A stretch of 64,000 bases of DNA from Comamonas avium (lineage in GTDB: Bacteria > Pseudomonadota > Gammaproteobacteria > Burkholderiales > Burkholderiaceae_C), in assembly GCF_014836675.1 (NCBI RefSeq), contig NZ_JACSQK010000002.1, forward strand, positions 496,001 through 560,000. The letters are read 5' to 3'. Each line of letters starts with the position of its first letter. Positions within the stretch are counted from its first letter, which is position 1. Of the stretch, positions 26,601 through 36,150 are shown in pieces. The position numbers were made by a program, and so were the translations under genes. The notes beneath the pieces are model-generated. The model ran no database searches and was not told the DNA's origin. It was given only the letters and a program-made list of their open reading frames with translations.

Positions 26601-28717
26601 GCGTTTGCACCTTTAAGAATGGGGCCGATGCGGATGGTGTGGGTCTCGGGAATCTCACTGTGCGCAAGCACTTGGAGGCGAGGTGCCACACGGCGCACCA
26701 GGCGCGCGATAGCGTTTCGAATGGCGTCGGGCACCAGCAAGCAGGCGGGCATGCCCAGCTCTTCTTGCTTGTTGGCAACTTCGGCTGCACGTTGGGTCAG
26801 CAGGTCTGCCACGCCGGGGTCCAGCGACGGGGCCTGGGGGTTGCCCAGGGCTTGCACCAGCAGGCGTTCCAGTCCGGGCTCGATCGCAATGACGTTGAGT
26901 TCACGGGTGGGGCCGTAGATCTGCTGCACGATGGCAGGGGCCAGTGCAATGCGCACACGGCGGGCCAGCTCGACGGGGTCCTGGGTAGATGTGGCGTGTT
27001 CGGCCAGTGTTTCGATGATGGTGCGAATATCACGAATGTGCACAGCGTCTTCCAGCAGCAGCTGGAGCACTTTCTGGAACGATGTGATGGGCACCATTTT
27101 TGGAATAACTTCTTCGATCAACTTGGGCGCGGACTTGGCCACATGCTCCACCAGTTGTTGCACCTCATTGCGGCTTAACAGCTTGGCAGCATGTGTTTGC
27201 ATCAAGTGTGACAAATGTGTCGCCATCACGGTTTCCGAATCAACGACGGTAAAACCAGCCATTTGTGCCGCTTCCTTTTGGCGTTCGTCGATCCAGTGCG
27301 CGGGCAGACCAAAGGCAGGGTCGGTCGTCGGAGTTCCGATCAACGGTGTGCTGATGCCTCCGGGGTTGATGGCCAGGTACATGCCGGGGAAGGCTTCGCC
27401 TTCGCCCACCATCACGCCGCGCAGCGTCAGGCGATAGGCGCTGGGCTTGAGCTCCAGGTTGTCACGCACGTGTACGGCAGGTGGCAAAAAGCCCACTTCC
27501 TGTGCAAATTTACGGCGCACCCCTTTGATGCGGGTGAGCAAATCGCCCTGGCGCTTCTTGTCTACCAGTGCAATCAGGCGATAGCCCAGCTCCAGCCCCA
27601 GCAGATCCACGGGCTGCAGGTCATCCCAGGTGGCTTCGCTATCTTGCTGAGGTGCAGCCAGCGCGCCGGGCATGGGCGCTTCAGCCGCGCCGCCGGACTG
27701 GGCTTGTTCGGCCGTCTTTTGGTTCCTGCGGTAGATCAGCCATGCGCCATAGGCAAACAAGCTACCCATCCCCAGAAACACGGTGTGGGGCATGTTGGGG
27801 ATCAGACCCAGCATGATCAAAATCGCTGCAGTAATGGCCAGCGCACGGGGGGTGCCGAGCATTTGTGCCGCAATTTGCTGGCCGGTGTTGTTGTCTTTGC
27901 CCACGCGCGAGATCACCATGGCTGCAGCCACCGAGATCAGCAGGCCTGGAATTTGTGCGACCAGCGCATCGCCCACAGCCAGCAAAATGTAGCTGTTGGC
28001 CGCCTCACCAGCGCTCAGGCCGTGCTGTGCCATGCCGATGATGAAACCACCAACGATGGTGATGACCAAAATCAAGATACCGGCCATGGCATCGCCGCGC
28101 ACAAACTTGGAGGCACCATCCATGGAGCCGAAGAAATTGGCTTCTTCCTGCACTTCCAGACGGCGGCGCTTGGCTTCGGGTTCGTCAATCAGGCCAGCGT
28201 TCAAGTCGGCGTCCACGGCCATCTGTTTGCCGGGCATCGCATCCAGCGTAAAGCGCGCAGACACTTCAGCAATGCGCTCCGCGCCTTTGGTAATCACCAC
28301 AAAGTTGATCACCACCAAAATCGCGAACACGATCAAGCCCACAGCAAAGTTGCCGCCGATCAGAAAGTGGCCAAAAGCTTCAATCACCGCACCCGCTGCG
28401 CCTGGGCCGGTGTGGCCTTCCATCAGCACGACGCGGGTGGATGCCACGTTCAGCGACAGGCGCATCAGCGTGGTCAGCAGCAGCACCGAGGGAAAGGCCG
28501 CAAAGTCCAGCGGCTTGACCATGTAGGCGGCAATCATCATCACCATCAGCGCGGTGGCAATGTTCAGCGTAAAGAACGTGTCCAGCAGCCACGGTGGGAT
28601 GGGCAGGACCATCAGGGCCAGAATGGCAATCACCAAAACGGGCGCAGCCAAGCTCTGGATGACCGAGCCGTTCTTGGTGTTCCACGCTTGCAGGTTCTTT
28701 ATCAATGCAGTGCTCAT
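26597..28717 (-). CDS. flhA: Flagellar export gate protein FlhA
   Basis: The 706-residue protein has about eight membrane segments in the first 330 residues (VLVIAILALMVLPIPPWLLD and others). The FHIPEP-family loop RFTLDAMPGKQMAVDADL, continuing NAGLIDEPEAKRRR, lies near residue 150. The cytoplasmic C-terminal domain forms the docking ring for substrates. It lies in the inner membrane at the centre of the export apparatus. It follows flhB with a 22-base gap. Confidence 0.98.
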   Translation of the reverse strand: MSTALIKNLQAWNTKNGSVIQSLAAPVLVIAILALMVLPIPPWLLDTFFTLNIATALMVMMIAAYMVKPLDFAAFPSVLLLTTLMRLSLNVASTRVVLMEGHTGPGAAGAVIEAFGHFLIGGNFAVGLIVFAILVVINFVVITKGAERIAEVSARFTLDAMPGKQMAVDADLNAGLIDEPEAKRRRLEVQEEANFFGSMDGASKFVRGDAMAGILILVITIVGGFIIGMAQHGLSAGEAANSYILLAVGDALVAQIPGLLISVAAAMVISRVGKDNNTGQQIAAQMLGTPRALAITAAILIMLGLIPNMPHTVFLGMGSLFAYGAWLIYRRNQKTAEQAQSGGAAEAPMPGALAAPQQDSEATWDDLQPVDLLGLELGYRLIALVDKKRQGDLLTRIKGVRRKFAQEVGFLPPAVHVRDNLELKPSAYRLTLRGVMVGEGEAFPGMYLAINPGGISTPLIGTPTTDPAFGLPAHWIDERQKEAAQMAGFTVVDSETVMATHLSHLMQTHAAKLLSRNEVQQLVEHVAKSAPKLIEEVIPKMVPITSFQKVLQLLLEDAVHIRDIRTIIETLAEHATSTQDPVELARRVRIALAPAIVQQIYGPTRELNVIAIEPGLERLLVQALGNPQAPSLDPGVADLLTQRAAEVANKQEELGMPACLLVPDAIRNAIARLVRRVAPRLQVLAHSEIPETHTIRIGPILKGANA

Positions 28718-28739
28718 GGGGTGCAGTGCTTTCTATCGC

Positions 28740-29891
28740 TTAAGGCTTCGCTGCCGCAGCACGCTTGGTGTGCGGATCAAGTTCTGGGGGCACGTGGGGT
28801 TGCGTCAGCTCGCCCGGTGCAGGAGCCTCGCCGCGCATGGCGGCCTGGAGGCGGTAAACATAGGCCAAGACCTGTGCCACGGCGGTGTACAGCGTGGACG
28901 GAATGGACTGATCAATTTCGGCATGTGCATACAGCGCACGGGCCAGCATGGGCGACTCCAGTACAGGAATGTCGTGGGCCTTGGCCACTTCTCGAATCTT
29001 CAGCGCCACCAGATCTGCACCCATGGCAATCACTTGCGGGGCGGACATGGTCTTTTCGTCGTAGCACAGAGCCACCGAGTAGTGCGTGGGGTTGGTCACC
29101 ACAAAGTCAGCGCGGGGCACGGCCGATACGCTGGCGCGCTGGGCGATTTCGCGCTGTTTCTGGCGAATCTTGCCTTTGAGCTCGGGGCTGCCCTCGGACT
29201 CTTTGTGTTCTTGCTTGACTTCCTGGTGGCTCATCTTCAGGCGTTGCAAGAACAGCACCTTTTGCAGCGGTACATCGATGACCGCCACCACAAACACCAC
29301 CACCAGCAGCATGATCATGCCGCTGACAATCCAGTCACCCACCTTGGCCAGCGCGGCCGCCCCACCCAGGGCAGGCAGGCTGGACAGATCGACAATACCG
29401 GTTTTGATATGGAACCAGCCGACGGTGGCCAAAATCAGGGTCAGCACCACATTTTTTAGGGCTGTGACCATCTGCTGTTTGGAAAATACGTTGCCAAGGC
29501 CTGCAATCGGATTGATGCGGCTGAACTTCGGCATGATGGGCTTGAAGCTGTAAATCCAGCCGCCCGACGCCAGTGTGGCAATGATGGATGCCACGTTGAT
29601 GACCGTAGCAAAAATCACGCAGCCCATCACGCCCACCATGGCCATCTCCAGCAGGCGCTCCACCATCAATTGAGGCACCAGCACGGTGCTGGCATCAAAA
29701 GACAGTTGCTTGCTGATGGCAATGCGCAGGTGGTGCATCAGGGTCGGGCCGCCCATCATGACCAGCAGCGAGCCCACGCCCAGCACCGCCAGGTGGCCGA
29801 GGTCGCGGGAACGCGAAGTCTGCCCGTCATCGCGGGTTTTCTGCAGTTTCCGGCCTGTGGCTGGGAGGGATTTATCTTGGCTCGATTCCAT
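28740..29891 (-). CDS. flhB: Flagellar export switch protein FlhB
   Basis: From the ATG at 29891 the protein is 383 residues. The opening SLPATGRKLQKTRDDGQTSRSRDL is the FlhB N-terminal pattern, although the usual EKTE before PAT is replaced by DKSL. Four membrane segments follow. The autocleavage motif NPTH is in VVTNPTHYSVAL, near residue 265. It changes export specificity from rod-hook to filament proteins. An ATG at 29915 would add eight residues. A family 1 repeat lies upstream. Confidence 0.95.
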   Translation of the reverse strand: MESSQDKSLPATGRKLQKTRDDGQTSRSRDLGHLAVLGVGSLLVMMGGPTLMHHLRIAISKQLSFDASTVLVPQLMVERLLEMAMVGVMGCVIFATVINVASIIATLASGGWIYSFKPIMPKFSRINPIAGLGNVFSKQQMVTALKNVVLTLILATVGWFHIKTGIVDLSSLPALGGAAALAKVGDWIVSGMIMLLVVVFVVAVIDVPLQKVLFLQRLKMSHQEVKQEHKESEGSPELKGKIRQKQREIAQRASVSAVPRADFVVTNPTHYSVALCYDEKTMSAPQVIAMGADLVALKIREVAKAHDIPVLESPMLARALYAHAEIDQSIPSTLYTAVAQVLAYVYRLQAAMRGEAPAPGELTQPHVPPELDPHTKRAAAAKP

Positions 29892-30043
29892 GACGGCATG
29901 AGGGAAAGGTCTCATGCCATTGTCCGCAAGCGGTCAAATCGCTAAAGCGGGAAAAGCGAGCCACAGGGGGTGCTATTTCAGCGCCCGCAGCGGTGGCGGG
30001 TGCCGTGCAATCTGTTAGGCGGCAGTAAATTGCTACATTAAAA

Positions 30044-30130
30044 CGAGCTATCAGCGCTTATGAAATGGATCTTTGCAAGCTAAAAGTATGTGAAACGTCC
30101 ATTAGATAAGCGTTGGTAGCTCTTGTTTTT
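30044..30130. repeat. Dispersed palindromic repeat (family 1), copy R4
   Basis: The left arm CGAGCTATCAGCGCTTATG (30044-30062) and the right arm AGATAAGCGTTGGTAGCTC (30104-30122) are imperfect reverse complements. It lies in the 237-base gap between cheZ and flhB. No other structure was noticed in that gap. Confidence 0.7.
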
Positions 30131-30878
30131 AAAAACCCAGGCTGGCCAGCAAATCATCCACTTGGGATTGAGAGGTCACCACATCTTCCGCGTCTGGGTT
30201 GACCACGGGGCCTTCCAGCTTGGGATGCACGGGCTGTGCCGTAGGCGGGGCTGCTGGCTCGGAAGACTCGGCCAATGCAGCGGCCCACAGATCGTCTGCC
30301 TCGTCGGCAGCAACCACCGCAGCGGCCGCCACCACAGAAGGGGCCACTGCTGCGCTGGCAGGTTCAGGTGCCTGAGGTGCTGTCTGCACCAGCAGCGTGA
30401 CTAGCTGTGACTCAATGGAAGCTGCCAGCGTCACCACCTTGGCAATGACCTGCCCGGTCAGATCATGAAAGTCCTGGGCCATCATGATGTCGGTTAACTG
30501 GTTGTCCACGATTTCCGTGGATTTTTCCATGTCTTCCAGGTAATTCATGATGTGCCCCTTGGCCACCGCGGCCACCGGGTCAGCAATCATCGACTGGCGC
30601 ATCTTCTTGGTCTGCGCCACGATGTCGGTCTGTCGGTCCTTGGCGTCATCCACCAGCGTCAGCACCTTCTCGGCCGCTTCTCCGGTCAGGCGCGCGATAT
30701 AGGACAGTCTGTTTTGTGCATCCGGCAACTCTTGTGCTGAACCGCGCAAGCGCTCCGCATAGCCAAGCTCACGCAGCGCATCATGCAACTGACGCGTCAG
30801 CAGACCAATCTGAGTGTGTACATTGCCCTGGTCAAAGCCCGCAGGTAATGTATCGCTGGGGGGCGTTGCTTGGTCCAT
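30129..30878 (-). CDS. cheZ: CheY-P phosphatase CheZ
   Basis: From the ATG at 30878 the protein is 249 residues. The four-helix-bundle region contains the active block MMAQDFHDLTGQVIAKVV. The Asp and Gln of DLTGQ correspond to the residues that bind and dephosphorylate CheY-P in E. coli. The C-terminal tail SQVDDLLASLGF is the CheY-docking peptide. The linker between them is Ala- and Pro-rich. The start is four bases after the cheY stop. A TTG reading adds six residues without support. Confidence 0.95.
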   Translation of the reverse strand: MDQATPPSDTLPAGFDQGNVHTQIGLLTRQLHDALRELGYAERLRGSAQELPDAQNRLSYIARLTGEAAEKVLTLVDDAKDRQTDIVAQTKKMRQSMIADPVAAVAKGHIMNYLEDMEKSTEIVDNQLTDIMMAQDFHDLTGQVIAKVVTLAASIESQLVTLLVQTAPQAPEPASAAVAPSVVAAAAVVAADEADDLWAAALAESSEPAAPPTAQPVHPKLEGPVVNPDAEDVVTSQSQVDDLLASLGF

Positions 30879-30882
30879 GAAC

Positions 30883-31275
30883 TTAGCCCAACCCAACCTT
30901 CTTCAAGATCAGGTTGACCTTTTCTTCCAGCGTTGCCTTGGTAAAAGGCTTGACGATGTAGCCGGCAGCACCACCTTGGGCCGCAGCGACGATGTCTTCC
31001 TTGCGGGCTTCGGCGGTCACCATCAGGACGGGCAGGTGTTTGAGCTTTTCATCTGACTTGATTTCCGTCAGCAGCTGAAAACCATTCATGTTCGGCATAT
31101 TGATGTCAGTAACGACAAAGTCGAACTTGCTGTTGCGCAGCTTGTGCAGCGCAACGACACCGTCTTCAGCCTCATCGGCCTCGGTGTAACCGCTTTCTTT
31201 CAACAAATTACGCACGATACGGCGCATGGTGGAGAAGTCGTCAACGATCAAAAAGCGAAGGGCATTGTTAGCCAC
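30883..31275 (-). CDS. cheY: Chemotaxis response regulator CheY
   Basis: The 130-residue single receiver domain has all key residues: the Asp pair in [13 protein letters not shown], the phospho-acceptor Asp in [12 protein letters not shown] near residue 57, the Thr in [10 protein letters not shown], and the Lys in [14 protein letters not shown]. Its sequence is close to E. coli CheY in the motor-binding face. It binds FliM to change rotation and is reset by CheZ next door. The gene follows motB with a 75-base gap. Confidence 0.97.
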   Translation of the reverse strand: MANNALRFLIVDDFSTMRRIVRNLLKESGYTEADEAEDGVVALHKLRNSKFDFVVTDINMPNMNGFQLLTEIKSDEKLKHLPVLMVTAEARKEDIVAAAQGGAAGYIVKPFTKATLEEKVNLILKKVGLG

Positions 31276-31350
31276 GGGGGACCCTTTCGGTCAAATATGC
31301 ACTGAATGAAGCCTGTGCAAAGCACGGGTTTCGTCCGATTTCACAAATTG

Positions 31351-32328
31351 TCACGGAGTTTGCGATGCTGGAGGGTGATTCTCCTGCTTTTCCGTATTCA
31401 ATTTGCTGTCTTGGTAGACAGATGGGGTTTGCTTGCCTAGCAAACGCTCTTCTGCCTCGTGCGTGAGCACGGTAATAGTGATACGCCTGTTTTGTGCGGC
31501 GCGTGGTTCGTCAGGGTAGAGCAAATCGCTGGCCGCCAAACCTACTACGCGCGCCAGCTTGTCATTGGGCATACCGGCCGAGACCAGCTCGCGGCGCGAA
31601 GCGTTGGAGCGGTCTGTGGACAGCTCCCAGTTGCTATAGCCTTTGTCACCCGAGCCGTACGGCGCTGCATCGGTGTGGCCAGCCAGGCTGATGCGGTTTT
31701 CCACCCCACCGAGCGCAGAGCCAACTTCGCGCAATATATCTCGCATATAGGGCTTGACGATGGCGCTGCCGATGTCAAACATGGGGCGATTTTGTTCATC
31801 CACAATCTGGATTTGCAAGCCATCGGGGGTCACGTCCATGCGGATTTGTGACCGGTATTCGTTTAGCGTGGCATTGCTGGAGATCATCGCGTCAATCTTG
31901 GCGCGCAATGCCTTGATGCGCTGGGCATCCTGCTGTGCACGCTGCTGGCGCATGTTTTTGCGGTTCTGGTCGTTTTCATCCGCCTCGGAGCGTTTGACCT
32001 GGCCATGCACCTTCGCCAAATCAGTACCACCGCCAGGAATGATGCTGGAGCTATTGCCCGAGCCATCACCCCCGTTCATCGCCACTTTAAGTGGTGAGTT
32101 GAAATAAGCGGCAATGCCTTGCAGATCACCTTTGGAAGTGGAGCCCAGCAGCCACATCAGCAAAAAGAACGCCATCATCGCCGTCATGAAGTCGGCATAG
32201 GCAATCTTCCACGCACCGCCATGGTGGCCGTGGTCACCCTTCTTGATGCGCTTGATGATGATGGGCTGCAGCTTCTTTTCATTAGCTGCACCGGACTGAG
32301 CACCGCCGGGGGCGTTTGGGGGCGGCAT
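31351..32328 (-). CDS. motB: Flagellar stator protein MotB
   Basis: The 325-residue protein has one membrane segment near residue 50, in WKIAYADFMTAMMAFFLLMW. The Asp in YADFMTAMMAF is the proton-carrying residue of the stator. The periplasmic OmpA-like domain (ISLAGHTDAAPYG, then RRELVSAGM) binds peptidoglycan. It starts three bases after the motA stop. Confidence 0.97.
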   Translation of the reverse strand: MPPPNAPGGAQSGAANEKKLQPIIIKRIKKGDHGHHGGAWKIAYADFMTAMMAFFLLMWLLGSTSKGDLQGIAAYFNSPLKVAMNGGDGSGNSSSIIPGGGTDLAKVHGQVKRSEADENDQNRKNMRQQRAQQDAQRIKALRAKIDAMISSNATLNEYRSQIRMDVTPDGLQIQIVDEQNRPMFDIGSAIVKPYMRDILREVGSALGGVENRISLAGHTDAAPYGSGDKGYSNWELSTDRSNASRRELVSAGMPNDKLARVVGLAASDLLYPDEPRAAQNRRITITVLTHEAEERLLGKQTPSVYQDSKLNTEKQENHPPASQTP

Positions 32329-32331
32329 CGC

Positions 32332-33189
32332 TTACTTCCTCTTGACGTGCTCTTCCAGCTCCAGAAAGCCGGGACGTTCGGTTGAGTAAAGAACCTTGCG
32401 GCCAAACTCAATGGCGGTGGGCGGGTTGTAGCCTTGCATGCTGGCAATCAGGGTGCACTTGATGCACTCGAACTCTTTGTGACCGTCCTGCTGGCGCTGT
32501 TCAACCAGCCCTGCCAAAGGCTCGACCAGCGCATAGGCCAGCAAGATCCCCAAAAATGTACCCACCAGTGCAGAGGCAATCATGCCGCCCAGCACAGAAG
32601 GGGGCTGGCCAACCGAGCCCATGGTGTTCACCACACCCAGCACCGCAGCCACAATACCGAAGGCCGGCAGCGCACCGGCAAGGCGCTGCAGCGCCACGAC
32701 AACGCGATGACCTTCCTGGTGGTGGGCTTCAATTTCGTTGTCCATCAAGGACTCGATCTCATGTGAATTCAGATTGCCCGACACCATCATGCGCAGATAG
32801 TCGGTAATGAATTCGACCAGATGGTGATCGGCCATCAGGTCTGGATATTTTTGAAAGATTTCAGAGTTTTCAGGCTCTTCCACGTCCATTTCAATGGCCA
32901 TCAACCCTTCTTTTCGGGCTTTTTGCAGCAAGTCATAGAGCAAGGCCAGCAAGCTCATGAAGCGTGCTTTGGTAAATTTGGATCCCTTGAGCGCTGAAGG
33001 AATCGACGCCATCGTGGCTTTGAGCACCTTGGGCTGGTTGCTCACAATGAAGGCGCCAATCGCTGCGCCGCCAATGGTGGCCATTTCGAATGGGAGGGCT
33101 TTGCCCAGTACGCCCATGTTTCCGCCATGAAGAGCGTAAACACCGAAGACGCAGCCGAAGGCGATGATGTAACCAATAAGGACAAGCAT
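32332..33189 (-). CDS. motA: Flagellar stator protein MotA
   Basis: From the ATG at 33189 the protein is 285 residues, the normal betaproteobacterial length. It has four membrane segments (LVLIGYIIAFGCVFGVYALH near the start; GIVAAVLGVVNTMGS and LVGTFLGILLAYALVEPLAG later). The cytoplasmic loop carries charged residues that contact FliG. The frame upstream of the ATG was rejected. A sigma-28-type promoter lies about 125 bases upstream. The motA-motB-cheY-cheZ order on one strand suggests one late operon. Confidence 0.96.
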   Translation of the reverse strand: MLVLIGYIIAFGCVFGVYALHGGNMGVLGKALPFEMATIGGAAIGAFIVSNQPKVLKATMASIPSALKGSKFTKARFMSLLALLYDLLQKARKEGLMAIEMDVEEPENSEIFQKYPDLMADHHLVEFITDYLRMMVSGNLNSHEIESLMDNEIEAHHQEGHRVVVALQRLAGALPAFGIVAAVLGVVNTMGSVGQPPSVLGGMIASALVGTFLGILLAYALVEPLAGLVEQRQQDGHKEFECIKCTLIASMQGYNPPTAIEFGRKVLYSTERPGFLELEEHVKRK

Positions 33190-33311
33190 GGTGGTGATTC
33201 TGTCAGACTGAATGCCAATCAAAAGACGGAACTGGCACAAAAGCCAGCGTTTCTTTTTTGGTTTGGGTTGGGCCTGAGGGAGTCAAGCTCGGATAGGCTG
33301 GAGATATATGT

Positions 33312-33339
33312 CTATCGGCAGATCACCCCATTTTCTTGA
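33312..33339 (-). promoter_or_regulatory. Sigma-28-type promoter of motA
   Basis: On the minus strand the site reads TCAAGAAA, a 12-base spacer, and GCCGATAG. The -10 element is nearly perfect. The spacer is one base longer than the usual 11. It lies in the gap between the divergent motA and glycosyltransferase genes and points toward motA. Confidence 0.6.
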
Positions 33340-33348
33340 GTACTGTGT

Positions 33349-34995
33349 ATGAGCGCCCCCATTTTTTCTGCTGCCCCAGTGACGCTGGAGCAGGAGTTGC
33401 ATCGAATCAACACCACGCTAGTGCCCCAGCATCAATTTCTGGAAGCACTGACGCAGTTGATGCTGCTGGCCAAGGAGCACGTGGCTGATGCTCAGTTGTG
33501 GCTTCTGATTGGGCACGTCTACACACGCATGGCGCACTGGACCGATGCCATTGCCGCACTGGAAACTGCCATTGCCTTGAACCCGCAATTGCATGCGGCC
33601 AATCGCTTGCGGGCTTTGGCGTTGTTCAGCATGGGGCAGCAGCAACAGGCATGTGATCTGATTGATAAAGTCGTGAAGAAGTCATCGGAGAGTGGCGACT
33701 GGATGCTGCGCGCCTACCTGCATGCGCACACCAGCCGCGACCCGATGAAAGCACTGCAAATGGCCCGAGACTGGGGCAAACGCTTTGCCGATCCGCTCAC
33801 GCGCAATGCCAAACCCTTGAAAGTGGCAGACCGCAATCCGCGAAAGAGACTCAAAGTTGGCTATGTGACGGCAGACTTTCGAGAGCACTCCGTGGCATTT
33901 TTCATGCAGCCGGTGCTCGAGCATCACAACCCCAATGATGTGGAGGTGCATGTTTATTCCAACGGCCCCTCGGATCAAGTCACCACGCAAATGCGCGCCC
34001 TGGTGCCGCACTGGCATGAGATACAGGCTGACAGTGATGAAACGGTCTGCGAAAAAATCCGGCAGGACGGCATCGACGTACTGGTGGACTTGTCCGGCTT
34101 TACCCATGGCCATCGCCTGGGTGTATTTGCCCGGCGCGCAGCGCCCGTGCAAGTGACCTGGCTGGGTTATATGCAGACACTGGGCATGAAAGCAATGGAC
34201 TACCGGCTGGTGGATGCTGGCGTAGCACCTCCAGGCCATGGTGGTTATTACTCAGAAGCGTTGTTTTACTTATTTTGCATGTCTAGCTATGTGCCGCCTG
34301 CGTATGCGCCGCTATCTGCAGAGCCTCCCATGCTGCGCAACGGCTATCCCACCCTGGTGTCGCTCAACAACTCTGCCAAAATTACCGATGCGACGCTGCG
34401 GATATGGGCTCGGATATTGCAGGCACGCCCCGACGCTCGTCTCATTATTGTGGTCAAAGAAGAAAACGCGGACGCAGCCCAGGCGCATATGCAGCCGCGC
34501 GTGCAAGCAGCGGGTATGCCATTGGAGCGCGTGTCAGTGCTGCAGCAGCAACCGTTGAGAAACTTTATGGAGCTGGGTCACATTGCCGATGTTGCACTGG
34601 ACACTTCGCCCATATCCGGAGGCACGACTTCTTTGCATACTTTGTGGATGGGCCTGCCTATTGTTGCCATGGATGCTGTGCGCGCTGTAGATGCATCCAC
34701 GGCACGCATGTTGCGCGGAAAGCTTGCCCCTCTGGGCGAAGTCGCCAAAGATGCGCAGAGCTACATCGATGCGGCGCTGAGCTTAATGAATTCGCCACAG
34801 CGTCTGGTGCAAATAAGGGCGCAGTCGCGCACTTGCCTTAAAAAATCTGTATTGATGGACTATGGTTCCCGCACGAAGGAGCTGGAGAAGGCTTATCGGC
34901 TTATGTGGCTGAACTATTTACATGGTCACCGCAAAGCGCTAAGTACCGAGACTGCTTTGAGCTCATTGCTTGCTGACACGGAAACGATGTCATGA
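33349..34995 (+). CDS. TPR and OGT-type glycosyltransferase, probable flagellin glycosyltransferase
   Basis: The 548-residue protein has TPR-like helices in residues about 25-130 (WLLIGHVYTRMAHWTDAIAA, then ALETAIALNPQLHAANRLRA). A GT41 domain (OGT/SPINDLY type) fills the rest. VGYVTADFREHSVAFFMQP keeps the catalytic-region His of OGT. APVQVTWLGYMQTLGMKAMD, NNSAKITDATLRIWARIL (with the Lys) and LDTSPISGGTTSLHTLWMG are further landmarks. Caulobacter FlmG, a TPR glycosyltransferase that modifies flagellin, is the closest functional model I know. It lies divergent from motA and overlaps the aminotransferase start (ATGA). Targeting of flagellin here is an inference from context. Confidence 0.85.
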   Translation: MSAPIFSAAPVTLEQELHRINTTLVPQHQFLEALTQLMLLAKEHVADAQLWLLIGHVYTRMAHWTDAIAALETAIALNPQLHAANRLRALALFSMGQQQQACDLIDKVVKKSSESGDWMLRAYLHAHTSRDPMKALQMARDWGKRFADPLTRNAKPLKVADRNPRKRLKVGYVTADFREHSVAFFMQPVLEHHNPNDVEVHVYSNGPSDQVTTQMRALVPHWHEIQADSDETVCEKIRQDGIDVLVDLSGFTHGHRLGVFARRAAPVQVTWLGYMQTLGMKAMDYRLVDAGVAPPGHGGYYSEALFYLFCMSSYVPPAYAPLSAEPPMLRNGYPTLVSLNNSAKITDATLRIWARILQARPDARLIIVVKEENADAAQAHMQPRVQAAGMPLERVSVLQQQPLRNFMELGHIADVALDTSPISGGTTSLHTLWMGLPIVAMDAVRAVDASTARMLRGKLAPLGEVAKDAQSYIDAALSLMNSPQRLVQIRAQSRTCLKKSVLMDYGSRTKELEKAYRLMWLNYLHGHRKALSTETALSSLLADTETMS

Positions 34996-36149
34996 GTGAG
35001 CGAAAAGAGTCGACCTGGATACCTCTTTTGGTTCCGGATATGCCGTCTCCGCAGGAGCTGCTGCCCTGGCTTGAGCGCATGCACAAAGCTCGGCAATATT
35101 CGAACTTTGGTCCCTTGGTCCAGGAGCTGGAAACAGAGTTTTCTGTGCAGTTCGATGTGCCGAAAGAGCAGCTTGTCACCGTTGCAAATGCAACGCTTGC
35201 CTTGGAATTGGTATTGCAAGCGCTCGATCTGTCTTCGGGCTCCCGCATATTACTGCCTGCTTTTACCTTTGTTGCTACGGCCACGGCAGTGATCCGAGCT
35301 GGGCATCAACCGGTGCTTGCGGACGTGGATGCGAGCACATGGATGCTCACACCTGAAATTGCGCGTGCTGCTTGCGAGCGCATGCGCATAGATGCTGTAT
35401 TGCCTGTAGCCACGTTTGGCATGCCGCATGACATGCAGGCATGGCAAGAATTTGAACGAGATACAGGTTTGCCGGTCGTCATAGATGCAGCAGCGGCATA
35501 TGGCAGCCAATCGCTGCAAAATGCAGAAGGAACCTTGGTTTTCAGTTTGCACACCACGAAAAGCTTGCCATCGGGTGAAGGAGGATTGGTTATCTCCACT
35601 CGTCCAAATCTAGCTAATAAGGTACGCCAGCTTTCCAATTTTGGTATCAATCTTAATTCTTCTGCTTCTGTGCCTTCCGGTTTTCTAGTCGCTCCTGGAA
35701 CTAATGCCAAAATGAGCGAATACCACGCAGCTGTTGGCTTGGCTTCTTTGAAAAAATGGGAAATTTATGCCAGCAAACGACGTGAGTTACAGGGTGATTT
35801 AATAAGAAAAATAAACCTAATCAGTGATCACACCTTGTCTTGGCAGGCGGAGGGCTCCGGAGGACCGTTAAAAGCACCTACGTTGCTATGCGCCAAGTTG
35901 CCTAATATGGCTGCACGCCATGCATTAGAGCAAGCATGCCAAAGAGGCAATGTCATGACGCGCCGCTGGTACCAGCCCCTGCTGCATCACATGGATGCAT
36001 TACAGCATCGGTGCTTGTCGTTGGCAGTGCCAAATGCTGAAGCACTGACACAGACCGTATTAGGATTGCCTTTCTTTACTGGCATGAGCCAAAATCAGTG
36101 TCAGCGAATAATCGATGTAATAACTGATGCAGTAAAAGCACAGGATTAA
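34992..36149 (+). CDS. DegT/DnrJ/EryC1-type sugar aminotransferase (VioA-like)
   Basis: The 385-residue protein has the fold and motifs of PLP sugar aminotransferases. Examples are ANATLALELVLQALDLSSGS, ILLPAFTFVATATAVIRAGH and VVIDAAAAYGSQ. The PLP Lys is in HTTKSLPSGEGG. Such enzymes add an amino group to an NDP-4-keto (or 3-keto) sugar. The partner genes that make the keto sugar are not in the window. It is coupled to the glycosyltransferase (ATGA overlap). Its stop is one base from the stop of the convergent methyltransferase gene. Codon use becomes AT-richer toward its end. Confidence 0.9.
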   Translation: MSERKESTWIPLLVPDMPSPQELLPWLERMHKARQYSNFGPLVQELETEFSVQFDVPKEQLVTVANATLALELVLQALDLSSGSRILLPAFTFVATATAVIRAGHQPVLADVDASTWMLTPEIARAACERMRIDAVLPVATFGMPHDMQAWQEFERDTGLPVVIDAAAAYGSQSLQNAEGTLVFSLHTTKSLPSGEGGLVISTRPNLANKVRQLSNFGINLNSSASVPSGFLVAPGTNAKMSEYHAAVGLASLKKWEIYASKRRELQGDLIRKINLISDHTLSWQAEGSGGPLKAPTLLCAKLPNMAARHALEQACQRGNVMTRRWYQPLLHHMDALQHRCLSLAVPNAEALTQTVLGLPFFTGMSQNQCQRIIDVITDAVKAQD

Positions 36150-36150
36150 T

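Noticed and set aside
25164-26918. 584-codon plus-strand frame opposite flhF and flhA
   Set aside because: It crosses two real genes in antisense, is rich in His, Gln and Gly typical of shadow frames, and has no ribosome-binding site or motif.
27215-29179. 654-codon plus-strand frame opposite flhA and flhB
   Set aside because: Antisense to two well-identified export proteins. Composition is typical of a shadow.
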